Assembly (NCBI RefSeq): GCF_030824455.1
Contig: NZ_JAVBXR010000032.1
Coordinates: 1 to 55,337, forward strand
Direction: 5' to 3'
Length of the DNA stretch: 55,337 bases
Source of the DNA: Desulfobulbus sp.
Lineage (GTDB): Bacteria > Desulfobacterota > Desulfobulbia > Desulfobulbales > Desulfobulbaceae
Part shown: one piece after another, positions 25,848 through 35,176 of the stretch
How the letters are laid out: each line of letters begins with the position of its first letter
Numbering within the stretch: the first letter of the stretch is position 1
Translations under genes and position numbers: made by a program
Notes under the pieces: model-generated
Told to the model about the DNA's origin: nothing
Seen by the model: the letters and a program-made list of their open reading frames with translations, nothing else
Databases searched by the model: none

Positions 25848-25911
25848 TGTCGCAAACGGAAAAGAACCGGTCTCTACTCTTTGATCGATTTAACGGATAG
25901 GAGTTGTTGCA

Positions 25912-26727
25912 ATGAATTTACGCAAAGCGCTTGACAAGGCCCAGAAAGAACGTCAGGAAGCCGTGTTGAGCGAGTCGTCCGACTGCTTGGGCGATGTGGC
26001 TTCAACAAAAAAACATCACAACGAGGCGAGCTGGCAAGCCCCTGTGTACACGAAATCCGCTCCTGTGGCGTTTGATCAAGGTGCGCTTATTGAAAACAAA
26101 TGCGTCTGCATCACCTCCAACGCGCCCGAGATCGACACCTACAAGGTGCTTCGCGCCCAGATTATGCAGAAAACCAAAGGGAAAGGATGGAACACCCTGA
26201 TGGTGACCAGCACCAAACCCGGTGAGGGGAAAACGCTCACGTCCATCAACCTCGCCATCACCCTTGCCAAAGAGTTTAACCAGACGGTTTTGCTTGTGGA
26301 CTGCGATTTAAGAAAACAGGATGTCCATAAGCGTTTCGGATACGAATCGGACAAAGGCTTGGGCAATTATCTGCTGAGCGAATGCTCGTTGGATGAAATT
26401 ATCAGTTGGCCGGGGATAGAAAAGATGACGCTCATCTCCGGGGGGCAAACCATCGATTACACCACGGAATTGTTGGGTTCTCCGCAGATGAAAAATCTTG
26501 TCGCCGAGATGAAGGCGCGCTACCCGGATCGCTATGTCATTTTTGATCTTCCCAGTATTTTAGACGGGGCTGATGCCATCACCTTTGCTCCGTTTGTCGA
26601 CGGCATCGTCATGGTGACCCAAGTTGGCCGCAATTCTATAAAAGAGATCAAGAAGGCGATGGACCTGTTCCCGCAGGAAAAATTATTGGGTTTTGTTTTG
26701 AATCGTCAAAAAAAGACATCCATGTGA
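25912..26727 (+). CDS. CpsD/CapB-type tyrosine kinase ATPase of the EPS locus
   Basis: A 271-residue cytoplasmic P-loop protein related to BY-kinases. Walker A 'TKPGEGKT' is at 101-108, Walker A' 'VLLVDCDLRK' at 126-135 and Walker B 'VIFDLPS' at 209-215. The N-terminal 'MNLRKALDKAQKER' segment is typical of PEP-CTERM/XrtA-associated kinases. It should pair with the co-polymerase upstream and cycle through phosphorylation. Unusually, the C-terminus ends 'LNRQKKTSM' with no tyrosine cluster, the normal autophosphorylation site in CpsD/Wzc. A GGAG site lies eight bases before ATG 25912. The cognate phosphatase is probably the C-terminal half of the next gene product. Confidence 0.9.
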   Translation: MNLRKALDKAQKERQEAVLSESSDCLGDVASTKKHHNEASWQAPVYTKSAPVAFDQGALIENKCVCITSNAPEIDTYKVLRAQIMQKTKGKGWNTLMVTSTKPGEGKTLTSINLAITLAKEFNQTVLLVDCDLRKQDVHKRFGYESDKGLGNYLLSECSLDEIISWPGIEKMTLISGGQTIDYTTELLGSPQMKNLVAEMKARYPDRYVIFDLPSILDGADAITFAPFVDGIVMVTQVGRNSIKEIKKAMDLFPQEKLLGFVLNRQKKTSM

Positions 26728-26894
26728 GCCTCTTGCCGAGGACATTTTCTGCATTTTCCAATCCTGAGTTCTGATTCAGGCCAGACAACAATTGGTTTTC
26801 CTGCGCATATGCCATTGTTTGGTCGCCTGCACGTTGCAGTTTTTCTCCTGGATGATTTGCAATCCATCCCTTTGAGTGGTCACGTTTACAGACA

Positions 26895-28808
26895 ATGTAT
26901 AAGAAATTCTATGGTCTCAAAGAAAAGCCTTTCCATCTTACGCCCAATCCTCAATTCTTATATCTCAGCAAAAAACATCAAAATGCGCTGACCTATCTTG
27001 AATACGGTCTTTCAGAAGGCTCAGGGTTTATTCTTCTTACCGGCGACATTGGAGCAGGAAAGACCACAATCATCCGCCATATCCTCAACAGGATTGAAGA
27101 CGATATTGATGTTGGCGTTATCTCCAACACCAATGTCGATTCTGACGAATTAATCAGCCTTGTCCTGCATGAATTTGGGGTGGAAGGATCGTTTGACAAT
27201 AAAGCCAAGTCGTTAGAAGCAATTTTTCATTATCTGATCACCAAGTATTCGCAAGGCAAGCGGGTGCTGCTGGTTATTGATGAGGCACAAAATCTTTCGA
27301 TAAAATCCCTTGAAGAAGTGCGGATGCTCTCTAACCTGCAGACAGACGAACACATGCTGCTGCAGATTATGCTGGTGGGCCAGCCTGATCTCAGAAAAAA
27401 ATTACAGTCGGCTGAGCTGACCCAACTTTCCCAACGCATAGCGGTGTATTACCATCTTGGCGCGTTGGAGCGTGATGAACTTGCAGAATATATAGCCTTT
27501 CGCCTGGAAAAAGTGGGCGGGGCTTTGGATATATTTGAGCACGACACCTTTGATCTTATTTATCAGGCCTCAGGAGGCATTCCGCGCATTATCAACCTGT
27601 TGTGTGATACTGCACTTGTGTATGGCTATGCGGAATCGCTGCAGCGAATCAACATTGACGTTGTGTCGCAAGTCATTCGCGACAAGGAAGGATTTGGCCT
27701 TATCTCAAATGAACAAGGCAATGGCGCTGACGCTCTCGCCGAGTTAGAACAACACGATAACAGCCAAATGCTGCGGCTCCAGAGATTGGAAGAAAAAATT
27801 GCCGACTTGCAGCAGCAAATAGACCGGCAAAATGAAAATATTGCTCAGGGTGAGCACCAAGCAACCGACAGGTTGGTGATTGAATTAACCACACTGCTTC
27901 GTCATGAACGCGAAAAAACTGATAAACTGCTCTTGGAATACTCCCTGCTCAAAGCCGGACTCGGCGTGTATGCGCAGGCAGAGAAACGAACTGGCGGCTC
28001 TCCCCCCCTGCCCATCCCTGCAATAGGCAGTGGGGAAATCGGCCAACACAACAATGTGCAGGAAAGCAGCAGCAGCGGCTTTGCTCGGATATCAAGCGCC
28101 ACAATTCCTATGATAGATTTACATTGCCATATTTTACCGGACATCGATGATGGCCCCAAGAATTTTGACGAGTCGATGGCCATGGTCAGATTGGCGGCCG
28201 CCGACGGCATTGCCGCCATTGTGGCAACTCCTCACCTCAACGACAGGCTGTACGATCCGGTTGAAATCAGCCGCCGGGTTTCCTGGCTGAACCATCTGTT
28301 GCGCACGGAAGATCTCCCGGTCTCCATCATGCCCGGCGCCGACGTTTCAGTGCTGTTTAGCCCTGCACAGGTGCAAGGATTTACCATTAACGACACAGAA
28401 TATATCCTGATCGAATTTCCCCATACCCACTTGCCCAGGAATGCCAATGACATCCTGGCGCAATTTGTGGCCAGCGGCTACAAACCTGTGATCACCCACC
28501 CGGAGCGCAATCCCTCCATCATGTCCAATCCCCAATTATTATTGGATCTCATGGGAGAAAACCGCTATGTGCAAATAACAGCCGGCAGCCTGACAGGCGA
28601 ATTCGGCAAGGATGCCCAACAATGCGGGCAGCACCTGCTGCGTTCCGGGGTAGTGGACGTGATAGCCACAGACGCCCATTCCAGCACTCATCGCAAGCCT
28701 CAACTTTCCGGCGGCGTTAAAGCGGCCGCCGAAATCGTCGGCGCGGAGGCCGCGCAGCGAATGGTGTTCGGCACACCTGCAAAAATCATTTCCGGGCTTT
28801 CCCTTTAA
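26895..28808 (+). CDS. Fusion of ExeA/PEP-CTERM-type AAA ATPase and CpsB/YwqE-type PHP phosphatase
   Basis: A 637-residue protein. Residues 1-270 match the secretion-ATPase family of PEP-CTERM loci (ExeA-like): 'MYKKFYGLKEKPFHLTPNPQ', Walker A 'GDIGAGKT' (50-57), Walker B 'LLVIDEAQ' (125-132), 'VGQPDLRKKL' and 'SGGIPRIINLLCD'. Residues about 285-350 are a predicted coiled coil, followed by a Ser/Gly-rich linker to about 405. Residues 406-637 are a complete PHP-type tyrosine phosphatase: 'MIDLHCHILPDIDDGPKN', 'VATPHLN', 'VITHPERNP' and 'VIATDAHSSTHR' supply the metal-binding His/Asp set. The two are in one frame with no stop. An internal ATG at 28110 begins the phosphatase but has no ribosome binding site. 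In other loci the phosphatase is usually a separate gene. Confidence 0.88.
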   Translation: MYKKFYGLKEKPFHLTPNPQFLYLSKKHQNALTYLEYGLSEGSGFILLTGDIGAGKTTIIRHILNRIEDDIDVGVISNTNVDSDELISLVLHEFGVEGSFDNKAKSLEAIFHYLITKYSQGKRVLLVIDEAQNLSIKSLEEVRMLSNLQTDEHMLLQIMLVGQPDLRKKLQSAELTQLSQRIAVYYHLGALERDELAEYIAFRLEKVGGALDIFEHDTFDLIYQASGGIPRIINLLCDTALVYGYAESLQRINIDVVSQVIRDKEGFGLISNEQGNGADALAELEQHDNSQMLRLQRLEEKIADLQQQIDRQNENIAQGEHQATDRLVIELTTLLRHEREKTDKLLLEYSLLKAGLGVYAQAEKRTGGSPPLPIPAIGSGEIGQHNNVQESSSSGFARISSATIPMIDLHCHILPDIDDGPKNFDESMAMVRLAAADGIAAIVATPHLNDRLYDPVEISRRVSWLNHLLRTEDLPVSIMPGADVSVLFSPAQVQGFTINDTEYILIEFPHTHLPRNANDILAQFVASGYKPVITHPERNPSIMSNPQLLLDLMGENRYVQITAGSLTGEFGKDAQQCGQHLLRSGVVDVIATDAHSSTHRKPQLSGGVKAAAEIVGAEAAQRMVFGTPAKIISGLSL

Positions 28809-28877
28809 AACAGTTTATTCCATTTCCAAATCAAGCGAAGCATGATGCACTGCGCAAAACATCGTCGACAAAGGTCT

Positions 28878-28942
28878 GTCATTGCAAACGAAGTGAGAAA
28901 TCTCGAGCCATAACGAGAATTCTCCTCACTGTGTTCGTCGAC
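28878..28942 (+). repeat. Imperfect palindromic intergenic element
   Basis: GTCATTGCAAACGAAGTGAGAAATCTCG and CGAGAATTCTC...GTTCGTCGAC are imperfect inverted arms over 65 bases. It is related in layout (GTCAT...AAATCTCG...) to the units at 21123-21860 and to 33095-33162. The surrounding gap 28809-29063 shows no gene. Confidence 0.6.
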
Positions 28943-29063
28943 AAATCGGCGTGCTTCACACAGCAACATCTTGTCGAGGAGGGTGCGTCGTAAGTGTGGT
29001 CTTCTGCTTCTGCATTGATAGGAATCGACAAAAAATGCAGCAAGGTGCCCTGCTTTAGGGGAA

Positions 29064-29101
29064 AACAAAAAAAGCGCTTACCGATTGCTCGATAAGCGCT
29101 T
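29064..29101 (-). terminator. Rho-independent terminator of tRNA-Gln
   Basis: On the - strand a perfect nine-base stem AAGCGCTTA / TAAGCGCTT (29093-29101 with 29072-29080) with a 12-base loop is followed by TTTTTTTGTTTTCC. It begins ten bases after the tRNA 3' end. Confidence 0.92.
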
Positions 29102-29110
29102 GAATGTACT

Positions 29111-29184
29111 TGGCTGGGGGACAGGGATTCGAACCCCGATAAGCGGAGTCAGAGTCCGCTGTCTTGCCGTTAGACCATCCCCCA
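29111..29184 (-). tRNA. tRNA-Gln (anticodon CTG)
   Basis: The - strand folds as a 74-nt tRNA with encoded CCA. The acceptor stem is TGGGGGA/TCCCCCA with discriminator G. The D arm contains GGTCTAACGGCAAGAC. The anticodon stem GCGGA/TCCGC encloses the loop CTCTGAC, whose middle triplet is CTG. The T arm contains GGTTCGAATCC. CTG reads CAG, so this is tRNA-Gln. It has its own promoter and terminator, and so is a monocistronic unit at the right border of the exopolysaccharide locus. Confidence 0.97.
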
Positions 29185-29204
29185 GCAGGCGGGAAAGTGG
29201 GCAG

Positions 29205-29233
29205 AAAATAGAAGAATTTACGCCGGTTGTCAA
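29205..29233 (-). promoter_or_regulatory. Promoter of tRNA-Gln
   Basis: On the - strand TTGACA (29228-29233) and TATTTT (29205-29210) are 17 bases apart. The tRNA 5' end lies 20 bases downstream of the -10 box, leaving a short leader. Confidence 0.7.
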
Positions 29234-29291
29234 GCAAAAATCCAAGCCCGAGACGACGGTCGAGGGCCTGACGACGAGAATGGCGCTACAA

Positions 29292-30098
29292 TCAGGAGAT
29301 GACCAATCCGGCGTACCCGACCACTTGGCTGGTGTCGCCGCTGGCCTCGCCGGAATCGGTGTATCGGATCAACTCGGCCCGGGTTGCGTCCAATTCTAGA
29401 GCCGCCAGCAGGGCGATGACGGCGGGAACAACGCCGCACATGGAAATGCGCTTGCCGTGCACCGTGTCGTACAATCCTTGCGGGTCCAGGGCCAGGATGC
29501 GGTCAATGGCCATCCTGTCCTTCTTGGTCGCCTGCTGACGCGACTCGTAATGGCTCATGTCGCTTGAGGCGACCATCAGCACCGGCTGCGGCTGCTTGCT
29601 GATGGCGGCGGCCAGTTCGTGGGCCGCTGTCTCACAGAGGCTGTAGGCGATATGCGAAACAACCACCGGCACAATCTTGAGCTGCTTTTGCACCTGCTGG
29701 AGAAAGGGGATCTGCACCTCAATCGAATGCTCGAACAGATGCGCCTCCTGGTCTTCGACGAAGACCGCGGAATGCTGCAGGATGCTTGCCGCAAGCCCCC
29801 GGTCAATCGGGGCTGCGCCCAAGGGCATGCGCCAATCCTCACCGCTCAACGCCAAGGCCGGTCCTCGGCCGTGGTGATTTGGGCCCATGATCAGCACCGT
29901 TTGCGGAACCTGCACTTGGGCGATGGTCAAGCCGGCGGTCGCCCCGGAGTAGACGTAGCCGGCGTGGGGCATGATCACCGCCAGGGCCTTTTTTTTCTTC
30001 TGCTCGGCCACCACCGGAACAAGGACATCCAGGGCGGCTTGCAACTGCTCGGGATGTCCGGGATAAAAACGATCAGCAACAACTGGCGCGCGCATCAT
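29292..30098 (-). CDS. amrB: AmmeMemoRadiSam system protein B (MEMO1 family)
   Basis: A 268-residue MEMO/AmrB-family protein of normal length. It has 'APVVADRFYPGHPEQL' at the start, 'IMPHAGYVYSGATAGLTI', 'VLIMGPNHHG', 'EHSIEVQIPFLQ' and 'VASSDMSHYES', which carry the conserved His/Asp residues of this dioxygenase-like fold. Family members usually sit with an AmmeI-domain protein and a radical SAM enzyme; neither is in the window. Its biochemical function in bacteria is not settled. AGGGAG precedes the ATG pair at 30098/30095. It follows cysS by 40 bases on the same strand and may be co-transcribed with it. Confidence 0.92.
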   Translation of the reverse strand: MMRAPVVADRFYPGHPEQLQAALDVLVPVVAEQKKKKALAVIMPHAGYVYSGATAGLTIAQVQVPQTVLIMGPNHHGRGPALALSGEDWRMPLGAAPIDRGLAASILQHSAVFVEDQEAHLFEHSIEVQIPFLQQVQKQLKIVPVVVSHIAYSLCETAAHELAAAISKQPQPVLMVASSDMSHYESRQQATKKDRMAIDRILALDPQGLYDTVHGKRISMCGVVPAVIALLAALELDATRAELIRYTDSGEASGDTSQVVGYAGLVIS

Positions 30099-30138
30099 TG
30101 ATTCTCCCTGATTTCGCGACTCCAGAGCGGAGTCGAGT

Positions 30139-31602
<1,464 letters not shown>

Positions 31603-31687
31603 CTGGTTTTCCGATAGAGTGAAACGTGAGGTTAAGGGTGTCGGATTAAAGCGCTAATGTACTACAACAGCACCGGGTCGCACAATG

Positions 31688-32917
31688 TTATTGCGCATCC
31701 TGACGGTATTGCGCCGCCACCATCGGCAGGAGCAGCAAACCGGGCACGGCGACCACGGCGCATCCGACAAAAAACAGCGGCCAGCCCAGGGATTCGGCCA
31801 GCCACCCGGCCGGCGCCGCGATGATCACCCGGGGAATGCCCATGCAGCTGGAAAGCAGCGCATACTGGGTTGCGGTGAATCTTTTGTTGGTCAACGAGGC
31901 CATGTAGGCCACATAGGCGCTGGTGCCCATGCCGCTGGTGAGTTGTTCCAAAACAATGGCGACCGCCAGCCCGACCAGCGAGTGGCCCATCAGCGCCAGC
32001 ACCGAAAAGCTAAGGATGGCGGCGGCCTGGAGAAAGCCAAATATCCACAGGCTGCGGATGATGCCGATGCGCAGCAGGATCGCGCCGCCGACCAGGCCGC
32101 CGGCAATGGCCGACCAAAAACCAAACAGTTTGGCCACCGCGCCGATTTCAGTTTTGCTGAATCCCAGCGACAGGTAAAACGGGGTGGTGAGGGTCGAGGC
32201 CATCTGGTCGCCCAGCTTGTACAGCAGGATGAACAGCAACAGCAGCAAGGCCCGATCCCGGCTGAAATAGTCGACAAAGGGGTTGATGATCGCTTCGCGG
32301 AAGGTTCGGGGCGTGCCCTTGACTAACGGCGGTTCCCGGCACAGCAGGGTGGTAACCACGCCGACCAGCAGCGAGCCCGCCATCAGCACATAAACCTGGG
32401 CAAAGGAGACGTGATCGGCCAGAATCAGGCCACCGCTGCCGGCCAGGAGCATGCCAAGCCGGTAGCCGTTGACGTAGAGCGAACTGCCCAGCCCGAGTTG
32501 GTTGTCGCTTAAATCCTCTCGCCGGTAGGCGTCGATGACGATGTCCTGGGAGGCGGAAAAAAAGGTGACGACGCAGGCCGCAACCGCCACCAGCCAGGGG
32601 GTTTGCGCCGGATTGGTCAAGCCCAAGGCGACCAGGGCTAGAATCAGGGCGAATTGGGTGATCAGCATCCAGCCGCGACGCCGACCCAGAAACGGCAAGG
32701 TGTAGCGGTCAAACACCGGGGCCCAGAGGAATTTCAGGGTGTAGGGCAGGCCCACCAGGGAATACAGACCGATCACCGACAGGTCCACGCCCTGTTCGGT
32801 CATCCAGGCCTGGAGCACCGAGGAGGTCAGCAGCAACGGCGCCCCGCAGGCGAACCCCATCAGAAAAGACACCAGCATGCGCGGCGAGAACATCTGGCGA
32901 AAAAAAACCGTTTCCAT
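31688..32917 (-). CDS. AmpG-like MFS permease (muropeptide transporter family)
   Basis: A 409-residue major facilitator with about 12 helices. The N-terminal 'LVSFLMGFACGAPLLLTSSV' and 'LQAWMTEQGVDLSVIGLYSL', then 'YTLKFLWAPVFDRYTLPFLG' and 'GRRRGWMLITQ', are hallmarks of AmpG, the inner-membrane importer of anhydromuropeptides for cell-wall recycling. Related AmpG-like proteins transport other substrates, so the function is inferred from family. The start at 32917 (ATG, 'METVFFRQMFSPRM') has no strong ribosome binding site. The 426-base gap beyond it towards parE holds a palindromic element and the parE promoter. Confidence 0.85.
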   Translation of the reverse strand: METVFFRQMFSPRMLVSFLMGFACGAPLLLTSSVLQAWMTEQGVDLSVIGLYSLVGLPYTLKFLWAPVFDRYTLPFLGRRRGWMLITQFALILALVALGLTNPAQTPWLVAVAACVVTFFSASQDIVIDAYRREDLSDNQLGLGSSLYVNGYRLGMLLAGSGGLILADHVSFAQVYVLMAGSLLVGVVTTLLCREPPLVKGTPRTFREAIINPFVDYFSRDRALLLLLFILLYKLGDQMASTLTTPFYLSLGFSKTEIGAVAKLFGFWSAIAGGLVGGAILLRIGIIRSLWIFGFLQAAAILSFSVLALMGHSLVGLAVAIVLEQLTSGMGTSAYVAYMASLTNKRFTATQYALLSSCMGIPRVIIAAPAGWLAESLGWPLFFVGCAVVAVPGLLLLPMVAAQYRQDAQ

Positions 32918-33094
32918 ATCCGTTCCGGTAGAGAAAAAGGGGCAAGCAAAAGCCCCCTTCTACCATAATCGGTTTGTTTGCAAACAAAAATCGCTTTGCA
33001 GCCGGCAGCGGCCAGGCCGCAGAGACGGCGAAGACGGTGAAATGGGACAGGAGTTATATTCCGTTTCCATTTTTAAAGCAGCGCGTGGTTGTTG

Positions 33095-33162
33095 GTCATC
33101 TCGACCGTTGGGAGAAATCTCGACGCATCATTTCTCGGAGATCTCTCCCGAAGGTCGATGAC
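33095..33162 (+). repeat. 68-base palindromic element between ampG-like gene and parE
   Basis: GTCATCTCGACCGTTGGGAGAAATCTCG (from 33095) and GGAGATCTCTCCCGAAGGTCGATGAC (to 33162) are near-perfect inverted arms around a short loop. It belongs to the same family as the first half of each unit in the 21123-21860 array. The rest of the gap 32918-33238 shows nothing I can name. Confidence 0.75.
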
Positions 33163-33238
33163 GGCGAAAAAATTGGCGGAATGCTTCCGAAACCCTCTTG
33201 GTCAGGCCACCTAGAATAGGGCCACAGCGCGCTTTTCT

Positions 33239-33267
33239 TTGACTTGACGGAACGAGGTCAGTACAGT
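33239..33267 (+). promoter_or_regulatory. Promoter for parE-parC
   Basis: TTGACT (33239-33244) and TACAGT (33262-33267) are 17 bases apart, about 76 bases before the ATG of parE at 33344. Confidence 0.5.
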
Positions 33268-33343
33268 GCGGCGCTGCCGATGTTTATCCCTGTTTCTGCA
33301 TTTTTTGAGCAACAGTCCAACCCCCCATCCACCTGACGCAACC

Positions 33344-35176
33344 ATGACCGAGCACCAATACGACGAATCCAAGATCAAAACCCTCAGTTCGCTGGAGCAC
33401 ATCCGCAAACGGCCGGGCATGTACATCGGCCGTCTGGGCGACGGTTCGCATCCGGACGACGGCATCTACATCCTCCTCAAAGAGATCCTGGACAATGCGG
33501 TTGACGAGTTCATCATGGGCCACGGCAAGCGGGTCGACATCCATGTCGGCGACGACGGCCTCTGCCGGGTGCGCGATTACGGCCGCGGTATCCCGCTGGG
33601 CAAGGTGGTGGAATGCGTTTCGGTGATCAACACCGGCGCCAAGTACAACACCGATGTTTTTCAATTCTCGGTCGGCCTCAACGGCGTCGGCACCAAGGCG
33701 GTCAACGCCCTCTCAGCCCGGTTTACGGTCACCGCCTTCCGCGACGGCTGCTACAAGACGGCGGTCTTTGCCCAGGGCGTGCTCCAGAGCGAGGAAGAAG
33801 GCGAGACCAAGGAAAAGAACGGCACCCTGGTGGAGTTCCTCCCCGACGGCGAGAGCTTTGCCCAGTACCGCTACGACCCGCAATACGTGGAGCAGCGGCT
33901 GTGGCGCTACGCCTACCTCAACGCCGGCCTCAGCCTCTACCTGGACGGAACCCTGTTTTTTTCCAAAAACGGGCTGCTTGATCTGCTTGATCGCGAGGTC
34001 AGCAGCGAGCGCATCTACCCGCCGGTCCATTTTGCCGACAAGGCCCTGGAATTCGCCTTCACCCACACCGACGACTACGGCGAGTCCTATTTTTCGTTTG
34101 TCAACGGCACCTACACCAGTGAGGGCGGCACCCATCTTTCCGCCTTTCGCGAGGGCATCCTCAAGGGCATCAACGAGTTTACCGGCAAGAAATTCAACGG
34201 CCTCGACGTCCGCGACGGCATTGTCGGCATCCTGGCGGTCAAGGTGCAGGAACCGGTGTTCGAGTCGCAGACTAAGAACAAGCTCGGCAACACCGACATC
34301 CGCACCGGCATCGTCAACACGGTCAAGGACGCGGTGGCCACCCATCTGTACAAGTACCCGGAGACCGCCGAGGTCTTTGTCGACAAGGTGCAGCGCAACG
34401 AGCGGGTGCGGCGCGAACTGCAGTCGGTGCGCCGCGACGCCAAGGCCAAAGCAAAAAAAATCGCCTTCAAGATCCCCCAGCTCAAGGACTGCAAATACCA
34501 TCCCTCGCGCGGCAACGCCTCCAAGGCGGGCCGCGAGAACATGCTGTTCATCACCGAGGGCCAGTCCGCCGCGGGCTCGATCGTCAGCGCCCGCGATCCC
34601 ATGACCCAGGCGGTGTTCAGCCTCAAGGGCAAGCCGCTCAACGTGCTCGGCCAGCGGCTGGACGTGCTCTACAAAAACGAGGAGATGTACTCGTTGATGC
34701 AGGCGCTCAACATTGAGGAATCGATCAACGACCTCCGCTTCGACAAGGTCATCCTGGCCACCGACGCGGATGTGGACGGGCTCCACATCCGCAACCTGAT
34801 GCTCACCTTTTTCCTTCATTATTTCGAGCTGCTGGTCAAACATGAGCGGGTCTACATCCTGGAGACGCCGATCTTCCGGGTGCGCAACAAGGAAAAGACC
34901 ATCTACTGCTATTCCGACCAGGACATGGAGGCGGCCATCCAGACCCTCAAGGCCAAGAGCAAGGCCGACCGCTCGATTGAAATGACCCGTTTCAAGGGGC
35001 TGGGCGAGATCTCGCCGCCCGAATTCAAGCAGTTTATCGGCGCGGACATGCGCATCAAACAGGTGCGGATTGACTCCTTGAGCGAGGTCAGCCGGGTGCT
35101 GAAATTTTACATGGGCAAGAACACCCCGGAACGGAAACAGTACATCATGGACCACCTGATCGTGAGGCCGGTATGA
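33344..35176 (+). CDS. parE: DNA topoisomerase IV subunit B (type IIA topoisomerase ATPase subunit)
   Basis: A 610-residue GyrB/ParE-family protein. The GHKL ATPase domain shows 'LEHIRKRPGMYIGRLGD' (18-34), 'KEILDNAVDEF' (46-56), 'DYGRGIPLGKVVE' and 'GLNGVGTKAVNALS'. The TOPRIM domain shows 'FITEGQSAAGS' and the metal-binding 'ATDADVDGLHIRNL'. 'FSLKGKPLNVLGQ' and 'RFKGLGEI' complete the C-terminal half. The family usually reads EGDSAGGS where this protein has EGQSAAGS. With parC it would form a tetramer that decatenates or relaxes DNA. ATG 33344 is chosen because homology starts there; the frame runs further up to 33266. The stop overlaps the parC start by four bases. A gyrase-like role cannot be excluded, but adjacency to a short A subunit favours Topo IV. 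Confidence 0.93.
   Translation: MTEHQYDESKIKTLSSLEHIRKRPGMYIGRLGDGSHPDDGIYILLKEILDNAVDEFIMGHGKRVDIHVGDDGLCRVRDYGRGIPLGKVVECVSVINTGAKYNTDVFQFSVGLNGVGTKAVNALSARFTVTAFRDGCYKTAVFAQGVLQSEEEGETKEKNGTLVEFLPDGESFAQYRYDPQYVEQRLWRYAYLNAGLSLYLDGTLFFSKNGLLDLLDREVSSERIYPPVHFADKALEFAFTHTDDYGESYFSFVNGTYTSEGGTHLSAFREGILKGINEFTGKKFNGLDVRDGIVGILAVKVQEPVFESQTKNKLGNTDIRTGIVNTVKDAVATHLYKYPETAEVFVDKVQRNERVRRELQSVRRDAKAKAKKIAFKIPQLKDCKYHPSRGNASKAGRENMLFITEGQSAAGSIVSARDPMTQAVFSLKGKPLNVLGQRLDVLYKNEEMYSLMQALNIEESINDLRFDKVILATDADVDGLHIRNLMLTFFLHYFELLVKHERVYILETPIFRVRNKEKTIYCYSDQDMEAAIQTLKAKSKADRSIEMTRFKGLGEISPPEFKQFIGADMRIKQVRIDSLSEVSRVLKFYMGKNTPERKQYIMDHLIVRPV

Noticed and set aside
32935..32962. GGGGC...GCCCC hairpin with a T-run just before the ampG-like start on the - strand
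   Set aside because: The stem has only five pairs and no leader or ligand-binding structure is visible, so an attenuator cannot be claimed.
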